A DNA stretch of 64,000 bases from the NCBI RefSeq assembly GCF_001046895.1, contig NZ_CAQI01000053.1, positions 186,001 through 250,000 on the forward strand, written 5' to 3'. The DNA is from Pseudarthrobacter siccitolerans. Lineage in GTDB: Bacteria; Actinomycetota; Actinomycetes; Actinomycetales; Micrococcaceae. A model generated the notes under the pieces. The model worked only from the letters and a program-made list of their open reading frames with translations. It was not told the DNA's origin and made no database searches. The position numbers and the translations under genes are program-made. Positions 32,906-41,089 of the stretch are shown here, one piece after another; the first letter of the stretch is position 1, and each line of letters starts with the position of its first letter.

Positions 32906-33583
32906 CTACTTTATCCGGGCCAACGCGAATCCATCCCAGCCTTTGGAGCCCACCGTCTGGATGACGGTGGCGTCGAGCCGGGGATGGCTGCCCAGCAGCT
33001 TCAGCGCCTCAACGATTCCCGGTGCGTTGACAGGGTCCATGTCCGGGTCAAGGACTGCGCCTTCCCAAATGGTGTTGTCCAGGACCACCGTGGCCCCGGG
33101 CCGGCCCAGGCGCACCGCCCACTCCAGGTAGCGGCTGTTGTTCTCTTTGTCGGCGTCGATGAAGATGAAGTCGAAGGGCTCCCGGTCCTCCTCTGCCAAG
33201 GCGGCGAGTGTGTCCAGGGCAGGCCCGAGCCGGATCTCCACCTTCTGTCCCAGCCCAGCGAAGTCGATGTTTGCCCACGCTACTTCCGCGTGCTTGGGGA
33301 GGAACTCACACGTCACCAGCGTGCCGTCGTCGGGCAGGCCCTGCCCCATCCAGATGGTGCTGAACCCCGCCAGCGTGCCGATTTCCAGGATCCGGCGTGC
33401 CCCGGACAACTGCACCAGGAGCTTCAGCAGCTTGCCGGCGTTCGGCGCCACCTCTATGGCCGGCATGCCGGCCTCAGCCGCGGATTGCACCGCACGGACC
33501 AGGGCCGGATCCGGATGAACCACCACGTCGGACAGGAACTCTTCAGTGGCGGCCCACTCCGGCCGCGGCTTGTGCTCAAACAT
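32906..33583 (-). CDS. O-methyltransferase (class I SAM-dependent)
   Basis: A 225-residue enzyme of the caffeoyl-CoA/catechol O-methyltransferase group. Motif I is RRILEIGTLAGFSTIWMGQG. The metal-binding block FIFIDADKENNSRYLEWAVR supplies Asp ligands, and VVLDNTIWEGAVLD the third. The acceptor may be a catechol or phenol. ATG 33583 was chosen: CAGACT lies exactly six bases upstream, the leaderless geometry, while the GTG two codons earlier would sit inside that spacer. Confidence 0.88.
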   Translation of the reverse strand: MFEHKPRPEWAATEEFLSDVVVHPDPALVRAVQSAAEAGMPAIEVAPNAGKLLKLLVQLSGARRILEIGTLAGFSTIWMGQGLPDDGTLVTCEFLPKHAEVAWANIDFAGLGQKVEIRLGPALDTLAALAEEDREPFDFIFIDADKENNSRYLEWAVRLGRPGATVVLDNTIWEGAVLDPDMDPVNAPGIVEALKLLGSHPRLDATVIQTVGSKGWDGFALARIK

Positions 33584-33665
33584 GGGCACAGTCTGGCACG
33601 CGGCTTCCCGCGGGTCCAGACAATTAACCCGTCAGGAAATCAGCGCCGGCCGCTGCAGTGGCCGG

Positions 33666-33992
33666 TCATGAACCTTCGCCGGCCAGAGCTTCTTCGAGCC
33701 GCTCCACCTTGGCCGTTAACTCGCCGGAATAGCCGGGCCTGATGTCCGCCTTGATCACCAGCGAGACCCGGCTGCCGTAGCGGCCCACCGCCTCGGTTGC
33801 CCGCTTTACGACGTCGAAAACTTCGTCCCATTCACCTTCGATAGTGGTGAACATGGAATCCGTTGTGTTGGGGAGCCCTGACTCCCTGACGATTTTCACG
33901 GCGGCCGCGACGGCGTCGTGAACGGACGCGTCCGCGGGCCGGGAACCTTCAGCCGGGGTACCGGAGGGGGCAACAGAAAAGGCAAGCAGCAT
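33666..33992 (-). CDS. MTH1187/YkoF-like thiamine-binding protein
   Basis: A 108-residue protein of the DUF77/MTH1187 family, a ferredoxin-like fold that binds thiamine or hydroxymethylpyrimidine in tetramers. It begins MLLAFSVAPSGTPAEGSRPA and has the conserved TTDSMFTTIEGEWDEVFDVV and RVSLVIKADIRPG. CACACT lies six bases before the ATG, with no Shine-Dalgarno. It is divergent from a TetR gene. The biological role is not settled. Confidence 0.88.
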   Translation of the reverse strand: MLLAFSVAPSGTPAEGSRPADASVHDAVAAAVKIVRESGLPNTTDSMFTTIEGEWDEVFDVVKRATEAVGRYGSRVSLVIKADIRPGYSGELTAKVERLEEALAGEGS

Positions 33993-34112
33993 AGGGCCAG
34001 TGTGCCATGGCAGGGCTGCGGGCGCAGGCCGAACGTACCGTTGGGGCCGTCACAAAACCCCCTACCCCTCAGTAACGGTGAACGGCAGGACCTGCGTTGC
34101 TAATCTTTTGGC

Positions 34113-34742
34113 ATGAGCCTCGCAGTCGCCCGCAAACCCCTCCGCGCCGACGCAGCGCGGAACGTGGACAAGATCATCACGGCGGCGCGCCAATGCTTCC
34201 GCGAGTTCGGCCCGGAAGTTCCCCTCCAGACCATCGCAGCGACGGCCGGCGTGGGGCCCGCCACCTTGTTCCGGAACTTTTCGGACAAGGAGGAACTGGT
34301 CCTGGCAGCCCTTAACCGGCAGCTCCGGCTCACCGTTGACCCGGTGGTGGACGGCGCCCTGGCCGATATCGACGCCACCGCCGGACTGCTGCGGGTCATG
34401 GAAGCCCTCATGGCTGCCGCCAGCGACGACGCCAACCTCCTTGGGGCTGTTGCCGGCCGCCGGGAACTGCTCACCGGCATTACGGGTTCACTGATGGAAT
34501 CGATCAGTGTGCTGCTGGTGCGGGGGCAGGGCCAGGGAAGCCTGCGCGAGGATATTTCCATGACGGACATGTTCCGGCTGCTGGCGATGCTTATCGGGGT
34601 TGTGGACACCATGGAACCCGGATCTGATGCGTGGCGCAGGCCCCTTGCGCTGGTGGAGGATGCCATCAGGACAGTCAGGCCCAGCCGACCGCTTCCCGTC
34701 CATATACCGGTCCCTGCGGCTCCGCTGACGCCGGTTCCCTGA
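34113..34742 (+). CDS. TetR-family transcriptional regulator
   Basis: A 209-residue repressor. Its N-terminal helix-turn-helix covers about residues 20-65 (VPLQTIAATAGVGPATLFRN then FSDKEEL). The C-terminal ligand domain has the SDDANLLGAVAGRRELLTG pattern of a common actinobacterial subgroup. TAATCT (34101-34106) lies exactly six bases before the ATG, so the mRNA is probably leaderless. The target is unknown; it is divergent from the thiamine-binding protein gene. Confidence 0.9.
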   Translation: MSLAVARKPLRADAARNVDKIITAARQCFREFGPEVPLQTIAATAGVGPATLFRNFSDKEELVLAALNRQLRLTVDPVVDGALADIDATAGLLRVMEALMAAASDDANLLGAVAGRRELLTGITGSLMESISVLLVRGQGQGSLREDISMTDMFRLLAMLIGVVDTMEPGSDAWRRPLALVEDAIRTVRPSRPLPVHIPVPAAPLTPVP

Positions 34743-34956
34743 CAGACTTTACCGGTGGTTTAGACGCCGGAAGCGGGCCCGGGCTACCCTGGCGGCCGCG
34801 GGGATCTCTCCCTCGCACGGGCTGCGGTTTCCCCCATTGTCGGCGTTCAGCGGGTGCAATACACTTCAAGTGGGTTACGCAGCCAGCCTCTCTGTTCTTT
34901 CAGATGGAGCCATCCATGCCCCAGTTCCTGCACCTCCGGCCGGCGGCCGAGCCGTG

Positions 34957-35196
34957 ATGAACACTTCCCGGCTTCTGCACTACATCAACGATCCGCGCGG
35001 CCCGGAAGAAGTTCTGCCCACCCTGGCGGCCGAGGAACTGGCAAAACTGCTGGATGCCCTTTTCCAGAACCTGGATACCCCCGAGCCCGAGTACGGCGCA
35101 CAGGCCTGGTACGAGATGGCAGTGGAAGAAAGCTTGCGCCGTTCCAGTCCGGTGGGCTCAAACGCAAGCGAAAGCGCTGCGCACGGAGTAGCGTGA
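34957..35196 (+). CDS. Hypothetical protein
   Basis: A 79-residue, mostly helical, acidic protein starting MNTSRLLHYINDPRGPEEVL with LAAEELAKLLDALFQNLDTP. I know no family. Its ATG overlaps the TGA of a 17-codon upstream frame that begins MEPSMPQFLHLRP at 34904 (TGATG), which may couple translation. No good Shine-Dalgarno is present at 34957. The 214 bp before it, after the TetR gene, hold nothing else. Confidence 0.55.
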   Translation: MNTSRLLHYINDPRGPEEVLPTLAAEELAKLLDALFQNLDTPEPEYGAQAWYEMAVEESLRRSSPVGSNASESAAHGVA

Positions 35197-35265
35197 CCTG
35201 GGAGTTGCCGCCCAGGTCAGCCTGACTCACCTTCCTGCTCACCGGGCGGAGTGGCCGGCGCACAG

Positions 35266-35544
35266 TCAGCCGGTCCAGGTGCCGCCCGCCGGTCCCCTCG
35301 CCCGGATCTCCTCGCGAACCAGGGCCTGCAGTGCCAGGACCTGGGAGGCGGGGTCGAGGTCCATCGTCCTTTTCAGGCTTTCTGACAGCGCCTCGAGATC
35401 TTCAGCGGGGACGTCGGACAAGCCGGCAAAACGCCTGAAGAAACGTTTGGCCGGAAGGCCTGCGCGGCGTCGCGCATTTTTGCGGAAGACGGGCCGCCCG
35501 GGTCTTTCCCCGGCCGCGTGCAGTTGATTTTCCATCGTCGCCAT
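35266..35544 (-). CDS. Hypothetical small basic protein
   Basis: A protein of 92 residues, or 89 if ATG 35535 is used. A basic N-terminal part (FRKNARRRAGLPAKRFFRRF) is followed by an acidic helix (EDLEALSESLKRTMDLDPAS). I recognise no family. Neither start has a clear ribosome site; TACTAT further upstream could be a -10 element. It lies between a hypothetical gene and the azl genes. Confidence 0.45.
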   Translation of the reverse strand: MATMENQLHAAGERPGRPVFRKNARRRAGLPAKRFFRRFAGLSDVPAEDLEALSESLKRTMDLDPASQVLALQALVREEIRARGPAGGTWTG

Positions 35545-35640
35545 TCATACGAAACGTTCGCGGCCAACTGCATAGCCGCTTTCATAGTACAACTCCCCTG
35601 GCTCCGCGCCAGTGACCGGTGTCACGCCACCAGCAGTTCT

Positions 35641-35952
35641 TCAATTCCAGCCGAGCATCCTCAGCACGGCAGCAGTTCCCGCACCCAGCACCACCACCAG
35701 CAGGAACGGCGCCCGCAACGCCAGCGCGATGGCTGCAGCCGCGAGCGCACCAAGGCGTGCATCCGCCGCCAGCGACTGACCGGAAGCCACAGTGTTCACA
35801 ACAGTGAGCGATGCCAGCAGGCCAATGGTCATGGTTCCTGCGACCCGTGACATGCGGGGGTCTTCAAGGAGCTTGGCTGGGACAAGATATCCCACCAGCT
35901 TCCAGGCGTAGGCCAACGCACATGCAATGAGCAGCCAGATCCAGAGGCTCAC
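35641..35952 (-). CDS. azlD: AzlD-family branched-chain amino acid exporter subunit
   Basis: A 103-residue membrane protein with three or four hydrophobic helices. It begins LWIWLLIACALAYAWKLVGY and ends LRAPFLLVVVLGAGTAAVLR, the AzlD pattern. With AzlC it exports branched-chain amino acids or analogues such as azaleucine. Its ATG overlaps the azlC stop by four bases, so the two subunits are co-translated. Confidence 0.88.
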   Translation of the reverse strand: MSLWIWLLIACALAYAWKLVGYLVPAKLLEDPRMSRVAGTMTIGLLASLTVVNTVASGQSLAADARLGALAAAAIALALRAPFLLVVVLGAGTAAVLRMLGWN

Positions 35953-36770
35953 GTATCCGCCCCCGAGACCCCGTTGCCGTGCCGCCGCCCGTCACCGTGG
36001 CGTTCCGGGCCCCGGCGATCCGGTCCATGGTGGTCCGCGCCGTGGTGGTCCGCGCCGTGGTGGTGCTCCCGGTACGGATCAACGTCAGGCTCCAGGCCCT
36101 CGTCGCTGCGGCCGTGGCTGTACCAGCCGATCACCGCCGCCACGACGGCCGCCACCAGGATTGGCACGCCGGCGGGAACGAACGGCACCGCCACGACCGT
36201 GGCAACAGCGCAGACCGCCGCGATGGCCACCGGTTCGCGGCCCTTGAGCCTGGGCCAGAGCAATGCCAGGAAAGCGGCCACGGCCGCCCCGTCCAGTCCC
36301 CACTGTTTCGGGTCGCCCAGCCCGCTGCCGGCAAGCGCCCCCACCGCCGTGAACAGGTTCCACAGCACGTAGATGCCGATTCCAGCCGCCCAAAAGCCGC
36401 GGCGCTGCTCAGCGGGATCGGTCTGGCCGGTGCTGGTGGCGGTGGATTCGTCGATGGTCACCTGCGCGGCGACGTACCTGCGCCAGCCGGTGGGGTGCAG
36501 CAACGCGTTCAGCTGCATCCCATAGATCCCGTTGCGCATGCCCAGCAGCGTGGCAGCGCTCATGGCTGCGATGCCCGAGCCGCCCCCGCCCACAACGCCG
36601 ATGAACGCGAACTGTGAGCCGCCGCTGAACAGCAGGAGGCTCAGCGCCATGGTTTGCCAGAAGTCCAGTCCCGACGTCACGGACAAAGCGCCGAACGACA
36701 CTCCGTATAAGCCCGTGGCGACACTGATGGACAGACCCACCCGAACCGCAGGGGACTGCAGGAGCTTCAC
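35949..36770 (-). CDS. azlC: AzlC-family exporter subunit with His-rich tail
   Basis: A 273-residue membrane protein. The AzlC core (about residues 8-225) includes VGLSISVATGLYGVSFGALS, FSGGSQFAFIGVVGGGGSGI and NGIYGMQLNALLHPTGWRRY. The C-terminal 45 residues are unusual: they hold tandem HHGAD/HHGPD units (YREHHHGADHHGADHHG) and then Arg/Asp/Gly-rich sequence, which could bind metal ions. The matching DNA has 15-bp direct repeats. ATGA overlaps join it to the genes on both sides. Confidence 0.88.
   Translation of the reverse strand: MKLLQSPAVRVGLSISVATGLYGVSFGALSVTSGLDFWQTMALSLLLFSGGSQFAFIGVVGGGGSGIAAMSAATLLGMRNGIYGMQLNALLHPTGWRRYVAAQVTIDESTATSTGQTDPAEQRRGFWAAGIGIYVLWNLFTAVGALAGSGLGDPKQWGLDGAAVAAFLALLWPRLKGREPVAIAAVCAVATVVAVPFVPAGVPILVAAVVAAVIGWYSHGRSDEGLEPDVDPYREHHHGADHHGADHHGPDRRGPERHGDGRRHGNGVSGADT
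36031..36060. repeat. 15-bp tandem repeats encoding the His-rich tail of AzlC
   Basis: TGGTCCGCGCCGTGG occurs twice back to back (36031-36045 and 36046-36060), with degenerate copies on both sides. On the coding strand each unit encodes one HHGAD-type pentapeptide. Length variation by slippage is likely. Confidence 0.75.
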
Positions 36771-37252
36771 GCCCAGGCTCCCGGCGCGTGCCCGCTAAGC
36801 TTCGGAGCAGGCTTTCGAAGGCTCCACGCCCACAGGATGAGGGGCGCCTGCAGCGGCAGGCGCAGCGTATGCACCTTGCGTTGGGCCGGAGTTCCTTCCG
36901 GGCCGTAAGCCCGCCGGATGGCGTCGACGTGTCCGGCCACAAAGACGGCGAACATGGCGGTGAGGGCAGTGGCGGTCGCCCTGCGGGCCGGCGGGACCAG
37001 GATGCCGGCGGCAGCGGCGAGTTCCAGCAGTCCGCTCACGGCAATCCATTCCTCCCGGGTCATCACGGCGAACGGCCGACGGCGGTCCGGTTCCGAACCG
37101 CTGTCCCTGCCCTCCAGGCAGAGGTAGTCAGGCACCACATGGCGGTAGAACCGGGGGTCGCGGAAGTGTTTCATGGCGCTGGCCAGCAGGAGGGCGCTCA
37201 TGGTTGCGGCGGAAAGGCCCTGGAGGGCCCGGCCGGACCGGGGAAAAGGCAT
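36767..37252 (-). CDS. DoxX-like small membrane protein
   Basis: About 161 residues with three or four hydrophobic helices: LSAATMSALLLASAMKHFRD, EEWIAVSGLLELAAAAGILV, TATALTAMFAVFVAGHVDAI and LQAPLILWAWSLRK. The MKHF(R/V) and GLLELAAAAG pattern is that of DoxX-like proteins, whose role in actinobacteria is unclear. ATG 37252 is used; a TTG four codons earlier is possible, as GGAGG lies too close to the ATG. The stop overlaps the azlC start (ATGA). Confidence 0.7.
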   Translation of the reverse strand: MPFPRSGRALQGLSAATMSALLLASAMKHFRDPRFYRHVVPDYLCLEGRDSGSEPDRRRPFAVMTREEWIAVSGLLELAAAAGILVPPARRATATALTAMFAVFVAGHVDAIRRAYGPEGTPAQRKVHTLRLPLQAPLILWAWSLRKPAPKLSGHAPGAWA

Positions 37253-37292
37253 GCCTCCACTCAATCACAAGCCCGGCGTGCCCTTGAACCGG

Positions 37293-38765
37293 TCAGGTCC
37301 AGGCCAGCGGGGAACTTCCATAGGGCGGCGGCGGGGTGCTGTAGTCCAGCGGCTGGCCGTCCAGCAGGAGGGGCGGCCCCACATAGCGCAGCTCCCCGTA
37401 GCTGCTGGCCATACTCCGCAGTCCGGGTGCGGGCAATGGCGGTTCCGGAACGCCGGAGGCAGCGGAACCGGGGGCAGCTGCTTCGGTGTGCCGGACAGGA
37501 GCTGCAAGGCTGCCGGAAGGCACCGGCGGGAAACCCTCCGCCGGAAGGGAGAAGAGTTCCTCGGCGGTCCTGGCCAGGGACAGCCGGGCCGATCCGCCCA
37601 CCCCCGTGTGCAGGCGCCTGGCGAGCAGGGCAATGGCTGCCGCCGCCGCGCCGTATCCTGTGGCATGGTCCAATGCCTGCACGGGGAGCGCACCCGGCCG
37701 CCGCCCGCCGTCGTGGTTCCCGATGGCGTAAAGATCGGCAATGCCGGCGGCTGCCTGGACAATGCTGTCGAAGCCCCGCTGCCTGCTCCACGGGCCCGTG
37801 CTGCCCCAGCTGTCCAGCGTGACCACCACCAGCTCCGGCCGCGATGCCAGCAGCGCTTCCGGTTCCAGTCCGAAGCGGTCCAGCGAGCCGCGGCGGTATC
37901 CGCTAATGACAACGTCGGCGGCAGCCAGCAGCTCTTGCAGCAGGTGGCGGTTCCGCGGGTCTGCAAGGTCCGCCTCGGCGCTCCTCTTGCCGAACCCGGT
38001 GTCCACGAACTGGTCGGTGATTTCGGGAAGCTGTGGCGGATCAATCCTCAGGACGCCGGCGCCGAGTGCCCCCAGCAGCCTGGTGGATACCGGACCTGCG
38101 ATCACGCGGGTCAGGTCCAGCACCCGCACCCCCGCCAGCGGACGGTGGGGATCTTCTCCGGACGGCCGAACGGGCCTGCGCCGCGATGGTTGCCCGGAGG
38201 CGAGGTTCACGTCGATCCACGGCCCGCTGCCGGCCGCGCTGCCCATCCCGGACGTGAGCCACTCCCGGCGGCTTCGGACAGCCGCGGCCACCCCGCCCCG
38301 GGCTTGGATCGCTGCTTCTGCTTCGAGCGAGGTCATAGCGGCGAGGGCGGCGGCCACCCCATCTGGCGTGGTGGTGTCCAGCGCCTGCATCAGCCGCTGT
38401 TCATGGTGCGGGTAGTTGGTGTGGAGCCGGATCCACCCGTCGCTGGTGCGGCGGAAACCGGACAGCGGAGCGAAGCCCCGGATCTTCCGCCCGTCAATCC
38501 GCAGGTAGCCATAGGAGTCGAAGGCTGCGGCGGCCAGCGACGCCGTGGTGGTGAACCTGCCAGGCGTTCCTGCCAGGAGGTTCAAAGCTGCGGCCGCCGC
38601 CCCTACGGAACCCAGCGCCAGCCCTTCCACATCCAGCGGCCCGCCCCACCAGCGGCGGGGACCGGTCCAGGACGCGGCCTCCCCATCCAACACCAGCCCC
38701 GCGTCCGCGAACACCGGGTCCAGGTATCGGAACAGCGGAGGAACCCCGCCGGCGCCTTGCGCCAT
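37293..38765 (-). CDS. CaiB/BaiF family III CoA-transferase
   Basis: A 490-residue protein. The CoA-transferase III signature appears late (residues about 215 on): LAGVRVLDLTRVIAGPVSTR then LLGALGAGVLRID, and PELVVVTLDSWGSTGPWS. The N-terminal 200 residues look like a partial copy of the same fold (GRKIRGFAPLSGFRRTSDGW). Family members move CoA between acids. The acyl substrate is unknown. ATG 38765 follows the GDPD stop by 8 bp, suggesting co-transcription. Confidence 0.85.
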   Translation of the reverse strand: MAQGAGGVPPLFRYLDPVFADAGLVLDGEAASWTGPRRWWGGPLDVEGLALGSVGAAAAALNLLAGTPGRFTTTASLAAAAFDSYGYLRIDGRKIRGFAPLSGFRRTSDGWIRLHTNYPHHEQRLMQALDTTTPDGVAAALAAMTSLEAEAAIQARGGVAAAVRSRREWLTSGMGSAAGSGPWIDVNLASGQPSRRRPVRPSGEDPHRPLAGVRVLDLTRVIAGPVSTRLLGALGAGVLRIDPPQLPEITDQFVDTGFGKRSAEADLADPRNRHLLQELLAAADVVISGYRRGSLDRFGLEPEALLASRPELVVVTLDSWGSTGPWSRQRGFDSIVQAAAGIADLYAIGNHDGGRRPGALPVQALDHATGYGAAAAAIALLARRLHTGVGGSARLSLARTAEELFSLPAEGFPPVPSGSLAAPVRHTEAAAPGSAASGVPEPPLPAPGLRSMASSYGELRYVGPPLLLDGQPLDYSTPPPPYGSSPLAWT

Positions 38766-38772
38766 CCCGTCC

Positions 38773-39672
38773 CTATCTTCCCTGCGGCGAGGCCATGTGC
38801 AGCTGCCCCAACACGCGGGCGGGGACGTTGGTGGTGATCTCGTGGATCCCCAGGCCCTGGCACAGCGCCACATCCTGGTCGCTGTCCACTGTCCACACCC
38901 GCAAGCGCCGGCCCCGCTCCAGCCACCGCAGGACGGTGCCCGGATGCCGCCGGACATATTCGACGCCGGGACCGGCCAATCCGGCTTCGCCGGCGTCCAG
39001 GATCCGTTCCCCTTCCAGCTGGGCAGCTTTCATCACATTGGCGATCGCGCCCCCGGTGATCAGCCCCAGGCCCAGTTCTTCCCGGAGTTCGCGCACGTCC
39101 ACGTCATCCACCAGCTGGCAGACGTATTGCGCCGGAACGGAACGGAGCAGCCGGCGGACGGATTCCGGGCTGAAGCTCATGAAGGTCACCGACACGTTAT
39201 CCACCGAAGAGTCCGCCGCATTCCAGCCCTCGGCCCGCAGGACCTCAATCACCCGGTCCTCCAGCTTGAGCTGGTAGGGGCTGGGATGCTTCAGCTCAAT
39301 CGCCAGTCCCACTGGCCTGCCCGCACCGCGGAGGATCTCCAGCAGTTCCGGAAGGGTCAAAAACTGCTCCGAACGAGCACCGTAGATCTCGGGGATGCGG
39401 ACCCCCTTCCACGATGAGAAGTCCAGGCGACGGAGCTCGCGCAGCGTCCGCTCCGCCACGGGCCCGGTCCCGTCGGACGTGCGGTCCAGGTTGGCATCAT
39501 GCAGGAGGATGACGTGCTGGTCCCGGGTCAGGTGGACATCGCACTCAACACCGTCGGCGCCGTCCGCCAGCGCCTGAAGATAGGCGGCCCGCGTGTGTTC
39601 GGCGAACGCAGCGCTCGAGCCGCGGTGGGCAAAGACCAAAGGCCGCTGCGGCAGTGACTCTTCGATAGTCAT
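38773..39672 (-). CDS. Glycerophosphodiester phosphodiesterase
   Basis: A 299-residue TIM-barrel enzyme that cleaves glycerophosphodiesters to glycerol-3-phosphate and an alcohol. It has the catalytic HRG(S) motif in VFAHRGSSAAFAEHT, the metal ligands in GVECDVHLTRDQHVILLHDA and IELKHPSPYQLK, and a C-terminal VWTVDSDQDVALCQGLGIH. No signal peptide is present, so it is cytosolic (UgpQ-like). TACCGT lies six bases before the ATG. It is divergent from the DUF445 gene with 49 bp between them. Confidence 0.92.
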   Translation of the reverse strand: MTIEESLPQRPLVFAHRGSSAAFAEHTRAAYLQALADGADGVECDVHLTRDQHVILLHDANLDRTSDGTGPVAERTLRELRRLDFSSWKGVRIPEIYGARSEQFLTLPELLEILRGAGRPVGLAIELKHPSPYQLKLEDRVIEVLRAEGWNAADSSVDNVSVTFMSFSPESVRRLLRSVPAQYVCQLVDDVDVRELREELGLGLITGGAIANVMKAAQLEGERILDAGEAGLAGPGVEYVRRHPGTVLRWLERGRRLRVWTVDSDQDVALCQGLGIHEITTNVPARVLGQLHMASPQGR

Positions 39673-39721
39673 GCAGCCACGGTAGCCGACCCGGCCCGGA
39701 CTGCGGGGCTAGGCTTGGCAC

Positions 39722-41083
39722 ATGCAGGTGAACTCTGAGCCAACTACCCGGCAAGCACCCACCAGGCCCGCATCGTCCGGGGCTCCTCCCGGGCGGGACC
39801 GCACAAAGGCGCGTGCCGCCGTCGTCCGCCAGCAGCTCACTGCCGGTGATGCTGAGAAGGCGGCAGCGCTGCGGAAAATGAAGCTTGTGGCGCTGGGACT
39901 GCTCATCGCCATGGCCGTGGTTTTTGTGTTCGCCTTCGCCCTGCAAAAAGAGTATCCGTGGCTCCAGTACGTGCGGGCGGCCGCCGAGGGCGGCATGGTG
40001 GGCGCGCTGGCCGACTGGTTCGCCGTCACCGCACTGTTCAAGTACCCCATGGGCATCAAGATCCCGCACACCGCGATCATTCCGCGCCGCAAGGACCAGA
40101 TCGGCGCCTCGCTGGGTGAGTTCGTGGAGACGAATTTCCTGTCTGAGCAGGTGGTCCAGGACAAGCTGGCCAGCGTGAACATCGCCCGTCGGGCCGGTGA
40201 GTGGCTTGCCACCCCGGCCGGTGCCGAGCGGGTGGCCAAGGAGGGCGCGGCCGTTATCCGGGGCTTGTTCAAGGTCCTGAACGACGACGACGTCCAGGCA
40301 GTCATCGAGGGAATGGTGCGCAAGCACCTGCTCACTCCGCCGTGGGGACCTCCGGTGGGCAAGATGGCGGAGCGGATTTTCCACGACGGGCACCATCACA
40401 AGCTGGTGGACCTGCTGGTGGACCGGGCGGCCGACTGGGTCAGCGAAAACCATGAGACGGTCAGCCGGCTCGTCTCGGAGCGCTCGCCAACCTGGGTTCC
40501 ACAGTTCGTGGACGGGCTGGTGGGCGACAAGGTCTACATCGAGTTCCTCAAATTCGTCCGGGCCGTGCAGTCCGATCCGAACCACCAGGTCCGGCAGTCC
40601 ATCGATAAGTACCTGAACGATCTTGCCCAGGACCTGCAGCACGACCCGGTGATGATCGCCCGCGCGGAGGACATCAAGGCACAGGTCCTCGGCGATCCCG
40701 AAGTCCGGGAACTGGCCTCCCGCACGTGGGGCACCGTGAAGAACGCCCTGCTCGGCGCCGTGGAGGATCCGGACAGCGACCTGACCATCAAGTTCAAGGC
40801 CGCCGTCCGTGACTTCGGTTCACGGCTCGTCAACGACCCCGAACTCGCGGGTAAGGTGAACGCCTGGATCGGCGACGCCGCGGGCTACCTGGTGCGGACC
40901 TACCGCTCGGACATTGCCGGGGTGATCACCGATACCGTGGCCCGGTGGGATGCCGAGGAAACCTCGCAGAAGATCGAGCTCCAGGTGGGCAAGGACCTGC
41001 AGTTCATCCGCATCAACGGCACCGTGGTGGGGTCCCTGGCCGGCCTGGCGATCTTCACGGTGGCGCACCTGATTTTCGGTTGA
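39722..41083 (+). CDS. DUF445 family membrane protein
   Basis: A 453-residue protein. A hydrophobic helix near residue 60 (KLVALGLLIAMAVVFVFAFA) is followed by EGGMVGALADWFAVTALFKY, the DUF445 signature. A long helical region with HTAIIPRRKDQIGASLGEFV comes next, and a C-terminal helix (NGTVVGSLAGLAIFTVAHLI) closes the family pattern. The function is unknown; relatives are called YjiN. TAGGCT lies exactly six bases before the ATG, without a Shine-Dalgarno. Confidence 0.9.
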   Translation: MQVNSEPTTRQAPTRPASSGAPPGRDRTKARAAVVRQQLTAGDAEKAAALRKMKLVALGLLIAMAVVFVFAFALQKEYPWLQYVRAAAEGGMVGALADWFAVTALFKYPMGIKIPHTAIIPRRKDQIGASLGEFVETNFLSEQVVQDKLASVNIARRAGEWLATPAGAERVAKEGAAVIRGLFKVLNDDDVQAVIEGMVRKHLLTPPWGPPVGKMAERIFHDGHHHKLVDLLVDRAADWVSENHETVSRLVSERSPTWVPQFVDGLVGDKVYIEFLKFVRAVQSDPNHQVRQSIDKYLNDLAQDLQHDPVMIARAEDIKAQVLGDPEVRELASRTWGTVKNALLGAVEDPDSDLTIKFKAAVRDFGSRLVNDPELAGKVNAWIGDAAGYLVRTYRSDIAGVITDTVARWDAEETSQKIELQVGKDLQFIRINGTVVGSLAGLAIFTVAHLIFG

Positions 41084-41089
41084 GTGCCG

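Noticed and set aside
36031..36060. Direct repeats as a CRISPR array
   Set aside because: The 15-bp units are contiguous without spacers and encode the AzlC tail in frame.
37173..38837. A 554-codon rightward open frame antisense to the CoA-transferase
   Set aside because: Same artefact: no motif, no ribosome site, and the opposite strand holds a clear CaiB-family protein.
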